Shown: positions 17,973 to 27,259 of the stretch, piece by piece
Numbering within the stretch: position 1 is the first letter of the stretch
Layout of the letters: every line of letters starts with the position of its first letter
Assembly: GCF_000632225.1 (NCBI RefSeq)
Contig: NZ_JFYV01000045.1
Coordinates: 1 to 64,000 of the forward strand
Reading direction: 5' to 3'
From: Sphingomonas sp. RIT328
GTDB lineage: Bacteria; Pseudomonadota; Alphaproteobacteria; Sphingomonadales; Sphingomonadaceae
DNA length: 64,000 nt
Position numbers and translations under genes: made by a program
Notes under the pieces: generated by a model
Database searches by the model: none
What the model was told of the DNA's origin: nothing
Seen by the model: only the letters and a program-made list of their open reading frames with translations

Positions 17973-20666
17973 ATGTCGATCACCCGCCTGCCCGCGCTCG
18001 GCGCGCTGTTCCTCCTCGCCGGGGCGGCACCGGCGGTGCCGGTCACGCCATTCGCGATCGGCGCGCTGCACGGTACGCTGCGCGCCGACACGCAGACGCT
18101 GGCGCAGCTCTCCCCCGCCGGCGAGCCGGCCTTCAGCTTCGTGCCGACCGCGCGCGAGGCGGAGCGGTCGGGGGATGGCTATAATCACGTCGGGGATCTC
18201 GACCTGCGGCTGCGCGTCGCGGGCGGGACGTGGCGCGACTTCGGCTCGGCGCATCGCCGCCGGCCGATCGTCGCGCTGCCGACGCCGCGCGGCACGATCG
18301 CCGCGGCGGACATCACCGCGACGATGGGCGACGGCATGCCGCTCCTCGTCGAGCGCCGCTGGCAGATCGATCGCGGCGCGCTCGCCCTGCGCTTCCGGCT
18401 GACCAACCGCAGCGCGGCCGCGGTCGAGATCGGCGGGCTCGGCATGCCGATGGCCTTCGACAATATCATCACCGGACGCGACCTCGATCAGGCGCATGCG
18501 CAGGCGAGCTTCGCCGATCCCTATATCGGCCGCGACGCCGGTTATCTCCAGGTGACCCGGCTCAACGGCCAGGGTCCGGCGCTGCTCGTCCTGCCCGGCC
18601 GCGATACGCCGTTCGAGGCCTATGCCCCGCTCGCCGATGCCGCGCATGCGCCGGCGGACGCGGTGTTCACCGAAAAGACGCGCCGCGAACAGACGTTCGA
18701 GGGCTTTTACGACTGGCTCGTCCACTCGCGCGGGTTCGCCGAGCGCGAATGGCGCAACGCCGGTGGGCAATGGAATGCGCCGACCAGCCGCCTGCTCGCG
18801 CCGGGTGCGTCGCTGGAGGTCGGCGTCCGCTTCGTCGCCGCGCCGACGATCCGCGGCATCGAACCGACGCTGATCGCGCAGCGCCGCCCGGTCGCGATCG
18901 GCCTGCCCGGCTATGTCGTGCCGACCGAACAGAGCGCCAGCCTGTTCGTCCGCGCGCCGTCGCGCCTCACCGGCTTCGACAGCAGCCCGGCGGACGCGCT
19001 CGCCGTCCGGCGCGCGGGCAGCATCCACGGCTGGACGCGGCTGGCGATCCGCAGCCATGGCTATGGCCCGGCGCGGCTGACGCTCCATTATGCCGACGGG
19101 CAGCAGCAGACGGTCAGCTATTACGTCACCCGGCCGCTCGACACGACGATGGCGGCGCTCGGCCGGTTTGCGACGACGCGGCAATGGTATGAGGGCAAAG
19201 GCGATCCGTTCGGCCGCTCGCCCGCGATCCTCACCTATGACCACGAGGCGCAGCGGATCGTCGATGTCGAACCGCGCGTGTGGATCGCCGGGATGAGCGA
19301 CGAGGGCGGCGCGGGCAGCTGGGTCGCGGCGATGATGAAGCAGCTCGATCATCCCGATGCGGCCGAGGTCGCCAAGCTCGAGCGGCTCGTCGACGAAACA
19401 GTGGTCGGCCGCTTGCAGGTCGCCGACGGGCCGCATCGCGGCGGCGTGCGCAAGAGCCTGTTCTATTACGATCCCGCCCGCTTCCCGACGCTGTATCGCG
19501 ATCCGGCGGCGTGGAAGAGCTGGACGGCGTGGGATGCCAAACAGGCCGGCGATCTCGGCCGATCGTACAATTATCCGCATGTCGCGATCGGCCATTGGGT
19601 GCTCTACCGGCTGGCGCGCAACCATGTCGGCCTCGTCACGCGGCATGACTGGCGCTGGTATCTCGACTGGGCGCAGACGACGATCGTCGCGATGATGCGC
19701 GACGCGCCCTATTATACGCAATTCGGCCAGATGGAGGGCAACGTCTTCCTCGACATCCTCGCCGATCTGCGCCGCGAGGGGATGACCGCCGAAGCCGATC
19801 GGATCGAGGCGCTGATGCGCGCGCGAACCGACCATTGGGCAGGCCTGCGCTATCCGTTCGGCAGCGAGATGGCGTGGGATTCGACCGGCCAGCCCGAGGT
19901 TTACGACTGGCTGCGCCATTTCGGCTATGAGCGGCAGGCGGTGCAGACGCGTGAGGTGATCCTCGGCTATGATCCGACTCTGCCGAGCTGGGGCTATAAC
20001 GGCAATGCGCGCCGCTATTGGGACTTCCTCTACGGCGGCAAGACGGCGCGGATCGAGCGGCAGATCCACCATTACGGTTCGACCAACAATGCGCTGCCGC
20101 TGTTCGATTCATTCCGCCGCGATCCCACCGATCTGCATCTGCTGCGCGTCGCCTACGGCGGGCTGATGGGTGGGGTCACCAACATCGATCGCGATGGTTT
20201 TGCCTCCGCCGCCTTCCATGCCTGGCCCGACCGGATGCAATGGGATGCGTATAGCGGCGACTATGGCATGGGCTATTTCGCGCATGCCTATGCGGTGGCG
20301 AGCTATCTGGTCGACGACCCGACCTTCGGCTGGCTCGGCTTCGGCGGCGAGGTGACACAGGCCGCCGGCAGCGTGACGATCCGGCCGCGCGACGGCGCCC
20401 GCACGCGGCTCTTCATCGCCCCCGCCGGCCAGTGGATCACGCTCGCCGCCGGTCGGATCGCCGCGGCGCGCTACGCGCCGAAGACGGGAGCGATCACGCT
20501 GACGCTCGATCCCGCCGATGCCGCCACGCCCGCCGCGCGGCTGTTCGTCGCGCGCACCACGCCGGCCGGGCGGGACTATGCCGTCGCCGGCGGCACGGCG
20601 GAACGCGGCGGCGTCACGCTGCCGCTCGCAACGACGCCGGTCGAGGTGACGCTGCGCCCGCGCTGA
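17973..20666 (+). CDS. Secreted DUF5695-like large protein, possible glycoside hydrolase
   Basis: An 897-aa exported protein (signal peptide in the first 22 residues) with a beta-sandwich-like N-terminal half, an alpha-helical middle (about 430-780) rich in Trp and Tyr as in alpha/alpha-barrel sugar enzymes, and a short beta C-terminus. It resembles DUF5695 proteins, which are found in polysaccharide loci; I match that family from memory with moderate certainty. Conserved-looking stretches include NYPHVAIGHW, GQMEGNVF and HHYGSTNNALPLF. It follows the TonB receptor by 14 bp with a GAAGGG ribosome site, so the pair forms an operon. The activity is unknown. Confidence 0.7.
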   Translation: MSITRLPALGALFLLAGAAPAVPVTPFAIGALHGTLRADTQTLAQLSPAGEPAFSFVPTAREAERSGDGYNHVGDLDLRLRVAGGTWRDFGSAHRRRPIVALPTPRGTIAAADITATMGDGMPLLVERRWQIDRGALALRFRLTNRSAAAVEIGGLGMPMAFDNIITGRDLDQAHAQASFADPYIGRDAGYLQVTRLNGQGPALLVLPGRDTPFEAYAPLADAAHAPADAVFTEKTRREQTFEGFYDWLVHSRGFAEREWRNAGGQWNAPTSRLLAPGASLEVGVRFVAAPTIRGIEPTLIAQRRPVAIGLPGYVVPTEQSASLFVRAPSRLTGFDSSPADALAVRRAGSIHGWTRLAIRSHGYGPARLTLHYADGQQQTVSYYVTRPLDTTMAALGRFATTRQWYEGKGDPFGRSPAILTYDHEAQRIVDVEPRVWIAGMSDEGGAGSWVAAMMKQLDHPDAAEVAKLERLVDETVVGRLQVADGPHRGGVRKSLFYYDPARFPTLYRDPAAWKSWTAWDAKQAGDLGRSYNYPHVAIGHWVLYRLARNHVGLVTRHDWRWYLDWAQTTIVAMMRDAPYYTQFGQMEGNVFLDILADLRREGMTAEADRIEALMRARTDHWAGLRYPFGSEMAWDSTGQPEVYDWLRHFGYERQAVQTREVILGYDPTLPSWGYNGNARRYWDFLYGGKTARIERQIHHYGSTNNALPLFDSFRRDPTDLHLLRVAYGGLMGGVTNIDRDGFASAAFHAWPDRMQWDAYSGDYGMGYFAHAYAVASYLVDDPTFGWLGFGGEVTQAAGSVTIRPRDGARTRLFIAPAGQWITLAAGRIAAARYAPKTGAITLTLDPADAATPAARLFVARTTPAGRDYAVAGGTAERGGVTLPLATTPVEVTLRPR

Positions 20667-21662
20667 TCAACCGCCACGCAGCAACCGCATCACCAGATCG
20701 CGGATGCGGCTGCGGCTGGCCGGCTGACCATCGAGGATGCCATGTTTGGCAGGGGGCAGGAAATGCAGCGGATGCCGCTCCGGCCGGAAGACATAATGGT
20801 CGAACCATGCCCGCCACGCCGCCCGCTCCGCCGCGGGGCGTTCGGCGATCGCGAGCATCGCCAGCAGCATCGTCGTATAAGGCGCTTCGGGACCATCGGC
20901 GAAACCGTCCCACCAGTAATTGACCAGCACGTTGACCGGATCGGTCGCCTCGACCTGATGCCACCACAATTTGGGGACATAGAGTGCATCCCCGGGTTCG
21001 AGATCGACCAGCTCGGCGCGATCCCGCCAGCGCTCGAAACGCGGGAAGCGGGTATTGCCGGGCGGGCTGCCGACCGCGAGGCCGACCGGCTGGCCGGCCA
21101 TCGTATGGTCTATTGGTCCGACATATAGATCGCCGATCGCTTCCGGCGGATAGAGCGTGAAGCGGCGGCGGCCCGCTGCGACGCAGGCGACATTGTCCAT
21201 CGCATCGTAATGACAGGCGACGCTGGAGGCATGCCCGATCCAAACCCGCGGCGAGACGTCGGCCGGTACGAACGGCAGCCGCACCGCCGCCGCGATCCCC
21301 GGCAGATAGGTCTCGGCCGGCAAGGATCCCATGTACAGGCTCGGCCGGTCGGCCGCCTCGGCGGTCGCGACGATGCGGGTCAGCGCGTCGCGGAACGGCA
21401 CCATCTCGCGCGTGAAGTTGAACCCGGCGAGCGCCTCGTCATAGAAATAGCGCGCGCCGATCGCCGGGCGGCCGATGAACATTTCCGCCGACTGGCCGGC
21501 ATCCGCCGCCGACAGTGCCGCGATCACCGCCTCTCGCCCGCCGGCGAGCATCGGCCAATGGCGTGCGACGCCGCGCAGCACGACCGGCGCCCCCGCCGCG
21601 ACGACCTGCGACCGGAAGGCGGCGGGATCGGCGAGCGCCGCCGCCGGCGCCTCGGCGATCAT
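20667..21662 (-). CDS. Cupin-like (JmjC-type) protein of the TonB/SapC/halogenase cluster
   Basis: A 331-aa protein of the cupin-like / JmjC hydroxylase superfamily. The region WIGHASSVACHYDAMDNVACVAAGRR carries the HxD iron-binding pair (HYD), and the second strand set DALYVPKLWWHQVEA supplies the distal His. Such proteins recur beside SapC, tryptophan-halogenase-like flavoproteins and TonB receptors in Caulobacterales, Xanthomonadales and sphingomonads, but their substrate is unknown. It overlaps sapC by ATGA. Its stop codon abuts the stop of the convergent DUF5695 gene with no spacer. Confidence 0.85.
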   Translation of the reverse strand: MIAEAPAAALADPAAFRSQVVAAGAPVVLRGVARHWPMLAGGREAVIAALSAADAGQSAEMFIGRPAIGARYFYDEALAGFNFTREMVPFRDALTRIVATAEAADRPSLYMGSLPAETYLPGIAAAVRLPFVPADVSPRVWIGHASSVACHYDAMDNVACVAAGRRRFTLYPPEAIGDLYVGPIDHTMAGQPVGLAVGSPPGNTRFPRFERWRDRAELVDLEPGDALYVPKLWWHQVEATDPVNVLVNYWWDGFADGPEAPYTTMLLAMLAIAERPAAERAAWRAWFDHYVFRPERHPLHFLPPAKHGILDGQPASRSRIRDLVMRLLRGG

Positions 21663-22345
21663 CGCGCCGCCGCCGCGAGCCGATCGTTGTGGATCCGCCC
21701 GAGCGTGCGCAGATGCCGCACCGAAGTGGTCTGCGCATAAGCGAGTTGCAGGTCGCCCGCCCGGAACAGCGCCAGCGCCGCCTCGTCGGGCAGCGCGTGC
21801 AGCGCATCGAGGCTGATGGTGTAGAGGCCGTCGAGTTGCACGCTCTGGCCATTGTCGAACTGCATCGCGACGTCGATCGGTTCGAGCAGCCAGTGATCGA
21901 GCAGCCGCCGGATGAAGGCGTCGGTCGCGGCAAGACCCTGGTCGAGCGTGTGCAGCGCCTGCTGGACGCGCTTGAGCGCAGGCGTCGCCTCGCCGGTCGC
22001 TTCGAACAGCGCGGCGCCCTCGTCCTTTGCGAACGCGGCATGCTCGCGATCGATCACGACCTGCCCCTCGGCGATGAAGAACCCCTGTCGCTCGAGGTCC
22101 GCCGGCCGATAGTCGCGGAGCGCGCCATCCGCGCTCAGCAGATTGCGCCCAGGCTCCAGCCCCATCACCACACCGGCATAAAAGGCGCCGGTCTCGGGGT
22201 GTTTGGTGAACAGGATCGGATAATAAGGCGCCGCCTTGAGGAATTCGTCCGCGACGATCTGGGCGAAGTGGCGCGGGGTGTCGATCCGGCGCGACAGGCG
22301 CAGCGCGGCATGATCCGCGCGGTTCAACATCTGCCAGTCCGGCAT
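21659..22345 (-). CDS. SapC-family protein
   Basis: A 228-aa soluble protein with the SapC-family opening (DHAALRLSRR, followed by HFAQIVADEFLKAAPYYPILFTKHPETG) and the later GLYTISLDALHALPDEAALALF. SapC proteins are named after an S-layer accessory gene, but in this phylum they accompany TonB receptors in sugar loci with unproven function. I start at the ATG at 22345 because GGAGGGG lies just upstream; an ATG four codons earlier is also in frame. Co-transcribed with the cupin gene and divergent from the second TonB receptor. Confidence 0.85.
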   Translation of the reverse strand: MPDWQMLNRADHAALRLSRRIDTPRHFAQIVADEFLKAAPYYPILFTKHPETGAFYAGVVMGLEPGRNLLSADGALRDYRPADLERQGFFIAEGQVVIDREHAAFAKDEGAALFEATGEATPALKRVQQALHTLDQGLAATDAFIRRLLDHWLLEPIDVAMQFDNGQSVQLDGLYTISLDALHALPDEAALALFRAGDLQLAYAQTTSVRHLRTLGRIHNDRLAAAAR

Positions 22346-22366
22346 CGGCCCCTCCATCACCTTGCT

Positions 22367-22472
22367 TTTGGTAGCGCTGCAATTCGCACGATCCGTCGCC
22401 GATGCAAAGCGACGATCACTCTTACAAATGCTTGCAAATCCACACCGGCCCATTATTGTGAGCGCTACCGTT
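22367..22472. promoter_or_regulatory. Two LacI-type operator candidates between sapC and TonB receptor
   Basis: TTTGGTAGCGCTGC (22367-22380) and, in the opposite sense, GAGCGCTACCGTT (22460-22472) share the core GGTAGCGCT / AGCGCTACC. They lie about 90 bp apart in the 229-bp divergent promoter region. Related sites occur at 39673, 44725 and 44908. The core resembles the xylose-responsive palindrome I recall from Caulobacter. Confidence 0.55.
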
Positions 22473-22574
22473 CGAGATGGTTCCTGGCGTCGTGCCGGCG
22501 AATCGCGAAAGAAATGAACACGCGCCCACGCCCCCGCCAGAAGGGGTCATGCGCATCAGAAGAGGGGATGCCTA

Positions 22575-25500
22575 ATGTCTACGTCTACGCGCGCCCGTTG
22601 TGGAGCCCGCGGGTTCCGCCGGCTTCACGTTCTTGCCTGCGCCACCAGCCTCGCCGGTTTCGGCTGGGCTTCGCCCGCGCTGGCGCAGGACGGCAATCTG
22701 CAGAACAGCACGACCAGCCAGCCCGCCGCGCCGCAGCCTGCGGTGCCGTCGACCGCCAACACGACCACCGCGTCGGAGGCGGGCCAGCCTCAGGATGCCG
22801 CCACCGCGCAGGACGTGTCGCAGGGCAATAGCGCGGAAGGTCCCGGCGAGGATATCGTCGTCGTCGGTCTGCGCGGGTCGCTCCAGCGCAACCTCGACCT
22901 CAAGCGTACCTCGTCGGGCGTCGTCGACGTCATCTCCGCCGAGGACATCGGCAAATTCCCCGATTCGAACGTCGCCGCCTCGCTTCAGCGCCTGCCCGGC
23001 GTGTCGATCCAGCGCAACGGATCGCGCGGCGAGCCGACCGGCATCACCGTCCGCGGCTTCGGCGGCGACTTCAACACCACGCTGTACGACGGCCGCCGCA
23101 TCTCGACCGCGACCGGCGGTCGCCAGATCGACTTCTCGACCGTCGGCGTCGATTTCATCGGCCAGCTCAGTGTGCTTAAGACTCCCGACGTCTCGCTCGC
23201 ATCGAGCTCGATCGGCGCGACCGTCGACATCGCCTTCCCCAAGCCGTTCGACCATCCCGGCTTCCGCGTCGCCGCGACCGGTTCGGGATCGATCCAGGAT
23301 CGTTCGGGCAAGATCGTGCCGACCGGCGGCCTGCTGATCAGCAGCACCAACAAGGACGAGACGTTCGGCGTCCTCGCCGACGTCATCTACACCAAGCGTG
23401 ATACCGATACCAATCGTGTCTATGTGTCGGGTTGGCCCGGCGGCAACTACGCGCCCTGCCAGCTCGCCGGCTTCACCGGCACCTGCACGCCGACCGCGGA
23501 CACCAATTCGGCCGCCTACGCCACCGCGAGCAACCGACAGAATCTTCCGGGCTGGTTCCCGCAGCAATATGGCGCCGAGCAGCAGCGCGTGCAGGACGAG
23601 CGCGTCGATGCGCGCATCGCGCTGCAATATCATCCTTCCGATGATCTGATGCTGACGATCGACAACAACTTCTCGCGCCAGAAGATCACGCAGGAGAATT
23701 ACGCGTTCGGCGTCTGGTTCAGCCAGGGCTCGCTGCGCAACGTCACGCTCGATTCGAACGGCACCGCGACCGATTTTACCCAGACCGGCACGCCGACCGA
23801 TTTCACCGCCGCGCTCAACAAGCAGATCCTGCAGACCAACCAGACCGGCCTCAACGTCAAATATGACGCGACCAGCAACCTGACGCTGGAAGGCGACGTC
23901 GCTTACGCCAAGAGCTGGCTCAACCCCGGCAACGTCATCGGCAGCGCCAATGGCGACATCGGGTACGGCAATGCGCTGAGCAACAATTTGCGCTTCAGCG
24001 TGCTCGGCGACAGCAAGGATGCCTTCCCGACGATCAGCGGCTACGGTCCGGCGGGCAACTCTGCCGGCTGGGCGGATCAGTCACTGATCGGCAGCCACGT
24101 TACCGTCAACCAGACGCAGCACAATACCGACGAGCTCGTCCAGTTCCGCGGCAACGCCACCTGGAAGCAGGACAACGTCACCCTGAAGGCCGGCGGCCAA
24201 TATTATCAGGACACGTTCAACTTCCGCAATCAGAGCACCTTCACCAACAACTTCTGGCAGGCTTATGCCGGCTATGGTGCGCCGTCGGGCAGCACGACGG
24301 GCATCTCGCCGCTGCCGTCGAGCCTCTATCAGGGCTCGGTCAGCCTCAACAACTTCATCCCGGGCTTCAAGGGCAGCCTGCCGCCGTCGGTGTTCGTGTT
24401 CAGCCCGATCGCCTATCAGAATTACCTGACCAGCCTCGGCAACCCGTCGGCGACGACGGTGCCGGGCTTCAACTACGGCAGTGTCAACGGCTTCACGGGC
24501 ACATTCGACGAGGCAGTCGATCCGGGCAGTGTGCTGCGCGTCCGCGAGCGGACGTGGTCGCTGTATTTCAGCGCCAACTTCAAGACCGAGATCGGCAGCC
24601 TGCCGTTCACATTCAATGCAGGGTTACGCAACGAGGTGACAAACCTCGTGTCGACCGGTCAGGGCCGACTGCCGATCTACTTCCAAACAAGCATCGCCGA
24701 CCCGACGCTGCTGTCTATTCCTGCCGGCGGCAACGGCGTGCCTCCTGGCTACACCGCAGTACAAGCCAACACGGTAAGGAATTCCTACTCGTACCTCCTG
24801 CCAAGCGTGGATGCGAAGCTGGAACTGACCGACAATCTGATCCTGCGTATCGATGCATCGCGCACGCTGACCCGTCCGTCACTCAGCCTGCTCAATCCGG
24901 TGCTCAACGTCGGCAGCGGTCAGCGCGTCGGCGCGCTGTCGGCGAGCGGCGGCAACGCCACATTGAAACCCTATCTTGCCGATAATTTTGATCTTGGCGC
25001 TGAATGGTATTACCGTCGCAACTCCTATCTGGCGGTCAATTTCTTCCTCAAGAACGTCAGCAACTTCATCGTCGGCGGCGTGACGCGGCAGGCGATCAAC
25101 GGCGTGATCGACCCGACGACCGGCACGTTGGCGAGCTTCGCCGTGTCGCAGCAGGTCAATGGCCCCGACGCCACCGTGCGCGGCGTCGAATTGGCGCTGC
25201 AACAGGTGTTCGGCGATACCGGCTTCGGCTTCCAGGCCAATGCCACCTTCGTCAACACCAACCGGCCCTATGACAGCACCAACATCAGCCAGACCGGCTT
25301 CGCCGTCACCGGCCTCGCCAATTCGGCCAACTTCGTCGGCTTCTATGACAAGGGCGGTTTCCAGTTCCGCACCGCGGTCAACTGGCGCGACAAATATCTG
25401 CTCCAGTTCGGCCAAAACCAGAACACCGGTTCGTTCGGGTCGGAGCCGACCTTCGTCAACCAGAGCTTCCAGATCGATCTGACGACGAGCTACGACATCA

Positions 25501-25640
25501 GCAAGAACTTCAGCGTCTTTGGTGAGGCGCTTAACGTCAACAACAATCAACAGAGCACGCACGGCCGCTATTCCAACCAGCTGCTCGACGTGTTCGACTA
25601 TGGCCGCCGCTATACGGTCGGCGCACGCTACCGGTTCTGA
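22575..25640 (+). CDS. TonB-dependent receptor (TonB-Xanth-Caul type)
   Basis: A 1021-aa outer-membrane transporter: signal peptide ending at SPALAQ, a low-complexity linker (about 40-90), the TonB-box/plug start at GEDIVVVGLRGSLQRNLDLK, plug motifs DSNVAASLQRLPGVSI and VRGFGGDFNTTLYDGR, and a barrel ending with YTVGARYRF. The DSNVAASLQR signature is typical of the Xanthomonas/Caulobacter subfamily that imports oligosaccharides. It starts 7 bases after GAGGGG. Its neighbours are xylan-degrading enzymes, so xylo- or arabinoxylo-oligosaccharide import is likely; the ligand is inferred. Confidence 0.93.
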   Translation: MSTSTRARCGARGFRRLHVLACATSLAGFGWASPALAQDGNLQNSTTSQPAAPQPAVPSTANTTTASEAGQPQDAATAQDVSQGNSAEGPGEDIVVVGLRGSLQRNLDLKRTSSGVVDVISAEDIGKFPDSNVAASLQRLPGVSIQRNGSRGEPTGITVRGFGGDFNTTLYDGRRISTATGGRQIDFSTVGVDFIGQLSVLKTPDVSLASSSIGATVDIAFPKPFDHPGFRVAATGSGSIQDRSGKIVPTGGLLISSTNKDETFGVLADVIYTKRDTDTNRVYVSGWPGGNYAPCQLAGFTGTCTPTADTNSAAYATASNRQNLPGWFPQQYGAEQQRVQDERVDARIALQYHPSDDLMLTIDNNFSRQKITQENYAFGVWFSQGSLRNVTLDSNGTATDFTQTGTPTDFTAALNKQILQTNQTGLNVKYDATSNLTLEGDVAYAKSWLNPGNVIGSANGDIGYGNALSNNLRFSVLGDSKDAFPTISGYGPAGNSAGWADQSLIGSHVTVNQTQHNTDELVQFRGNATWKQDNVTLKAGGQYYQDTFNFRNQSTFTNNFWQAYAGYGAPSGSTTGISPLPSSLYQGSVSLNNFIPGFKGSLPPSVFVFSPIAYQNYLTSLGNPSATTVPGFNYGSVNGFTGTFDEAVDPGSVLRVRERTWSLYFSANFKTEIGSLPFTFNAGLRNEVTNLVSTGQGRLPIYFQTSIADPTLLSIPAGGNGVPPGYTAVQANTVRNSYSYLLPSVDAKLELTDNLILRIDASRTLTRPSLSLLNPVLNVGSGQRVGALSASGGNATLKPYLADNFDLGAEWYYRRNSYLAVNFFLKNVSNFIVGGVTRQAINGVIDPTTGTLASFAVSQQVNGPDATVRGVELALQQVFGDTGFGFQANATFVNTNRPYDSTNISQTGFAVTGLANSANFVGFYDKGGFQFRTAVNWRDKYLLQFGQNQNTGSFGSEPTFVNQSFQIDLTTSYDISKNFSVFGEALNVNNNQQSTHGRYSNQLLDVFDYGRRYTVGARYRF

Positions 25641-25651
25641 TCCTCTCCCCT

Positions 25652-25686
25652 GGGCGGGGCGCAACTTGCGCTCCGCCCGTTTTTTG
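25652..25686 (+). terminator. Rho-independent terminator after TonB receptor
   Basis: An 11-bp GC-rich stem (GGGCGGGGCGC / GCGCTCCGCCC, one G-T pair) with a 5-base loop is followed by TTTTTT. This is the best intrinsic terminator in the window, 12 bases past the receptor stop codon. It should let the receptor be expressed above the downstream genes. Confidence 0.85.
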
Positions 25687-25700
25687 CGAACATCAGGGCC

Positions 25701-27242
25701 ATGCATCCGATCAGGAACATCGTCATCGTCGGCGGCGGCACCGCCGGGTGGCTCACCGCCGGGGTGATTGCGGCGCGTCATCAGGGCCAGCGGCCGCACG
25801 GCTTTACCGTCACGCTGGTCGAATCGCCGAACGTCCCGATCATCGGCGTCGGCGAAGGCACCTGGCCGACGCTGCGCACCACGCTCAAACGCATGGGCGT
25901 CTCCGAAACCGAATTCTTCCGCCAGTGCGACGCGTCGTTCAAACAGGGCGCGCGCTTCAACCGCTGGACGACCGGCGCCGTCGACGACGGCTATTACCAT
26001 CCGCTGATGCTGCCGCAGCAATTCGGCAGCGTGAATCTTGCGCCGCACTGGCTCGCTGCGGGCGGGGACGACAGCTTCTGCGACATGGTCACGCCGCAGG
26101 GCCGGCTGTGCGACGAGGGCCTCGCCCCCAAGACGATGGCGACGCCCGAATATGAGGGGCAGGCGAATTATGCCTATCACCTCGACGCCGGCAAATTCTC
26201 CGCGTTTCTCCAGCGCCATTGCTGCGACACGCTCGGCGTCCGCCACGTCCTCGCCGACGTTACCGAGGTGCTCAAGGACGAGGGCGGCGACATCACGGGC
26301 CTGCGCACCGAACAGGGGATCGCCGTCGACGGGGATCTGTTCGTCGACTGCACCGGCTTTGCCGCATTGCTGATCGGCAAGGCGATGGACGTACCCTTCC
26401 GCAGCTGCGCCGACACCCTGTTCTGCGACACCGCGCTGGCGATCCAGGTCCCCTATGCACAGGCGGACGATCCGATCGCCAGCCACACCCTCTCGACCGC
26501 GCAATCCGCCGGCTGGATCTGGGACATCGGCCTGCCGACGCGGCGCGGCGTCGGCCATGTCTTCTCGAGCAGCCATATCGACGTCGATGCCGCCGAGCGT
26601 GAGCTGCGCGCCTATCTCGGCCCCGCCGGCGCCGATCTGCCGGTGCGCAGGCTGGCGATCCGTGCCGGTCATCGCGAACGGTTCTGGGAGCGCAACTGCG
26701 TCGCGGTCGGGCTGGCGGCGGGTTTCCTCGAACCGCTCGAAGCCTCGGCGATCGTGCTGATCGAATTGTCGGCGAAGATGATCGCCGAGCAACTGCCGCC
26801 GTGCCGCGAGGTGATGGACGTGGTCGCGCGCCGCTTCAACGAGACGACCCATTACCGCTGGGGCCGGATCATCGACTTCCTCAAGCTGCATTACGCCCTG
26901 ACCCGGCGCACCGATACTGACTTCTGGCGCGACAATGCCCGGCCCGAGACGATCCCGGACCGGCTGCGCGGGCTGATGGAGCTGTGGCAGCATCAGTCGC
27001 CGTGGCTGCACGACGAATTCGACCGCGCCGAAGAGGTGTTCCCCTCGGCGAGCTATCAATATGTCCTCTACGGCATGGGCGCGCGCAGCGCGGTGCTGCC
27101 CGGCACGATCGAGGGTGAGGCGGAGCTGGCACGGCGCGCGCGGCGCGAGAATGCCATGCAGACGCAGCGCATGGTCGCCAGCCTGCCGCGCCACCGTGAG
27201 CTGATCGAGCGGATCGTCCGTCACGGCCTGCAACCCATCTGA
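25701..27242 (+). CDS. Tryptophan 7-halogenase-like flavoprotein
   Basis: A 513-aa FAD-dependent protein of the tryptophan-halogenase family. GGGTAGW (residues 11-17) is the flavin signature, and Lys81 in SFKQGARF aligns with the catalytic Lys79 of PrnA. The WIWDIGLP segment stands in for the WxWxIP motif. No halogenated product is expected from this setting: the same family repeatedly accompanies SapC, cupin and TonB-receptor genes in carbohydrate loci, where its role is unproven. It follows the receptor terminator by 15 bp and precedes the acetylesterase by 17 bp. Confidence 0.88.
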   Translation: MHPIRNIVIVGGGTAGWLTAGVIAARHQGQRPHGFTVTLVESPNVPIIGVGEGTWPTLRTTLKRMGVSETEFFRQCDASFKQGARFNRWTTGAVDDGYYHPLMLPQQFGSVNLAPHWLAAGGDDSFCDMVTPQGRLCDEGLAPKTMATPEYEGQANYAYHLDAGKFSAFLQRHCCDTLGVRHVLADVTEVLKDEGGDITGLRTEQGIAVDGDLFVDCTGFAALLIGKAMDVPFRSCADTLFCDTALAIQVPYAQADDPIASHTLSTAQSAGWIWDIGLPTRRGVGHVFSSSHIDVDAAERELRAYLGPAGADLPVRRLAIRAGHRERFWERNCVAVGLAAGFLEPLEASAIVLIELSAKMIAEQLPPCREVMDVVARRFNETTHYRWGRIIDFLKLHYALTRRTDTDFWRDNARPETIPDRLRGLMELWQHQSPWLHDEFDRAEEVFPSASYQYVLYGMGARSAVLPGTIEGEAELARRARRENAMQTQRMVASLPRHRELIERIVRHGLQPI

Positions 27243-27259
27243 CCCCCGAAAGGCCCGCC

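Noticed and set aside
24879-27233. 784-codon minus-strand frame over the TonB receptor and halogenase genes
   Set aside because: Shadow of well-supported plus-strand genes; no domain recognised.
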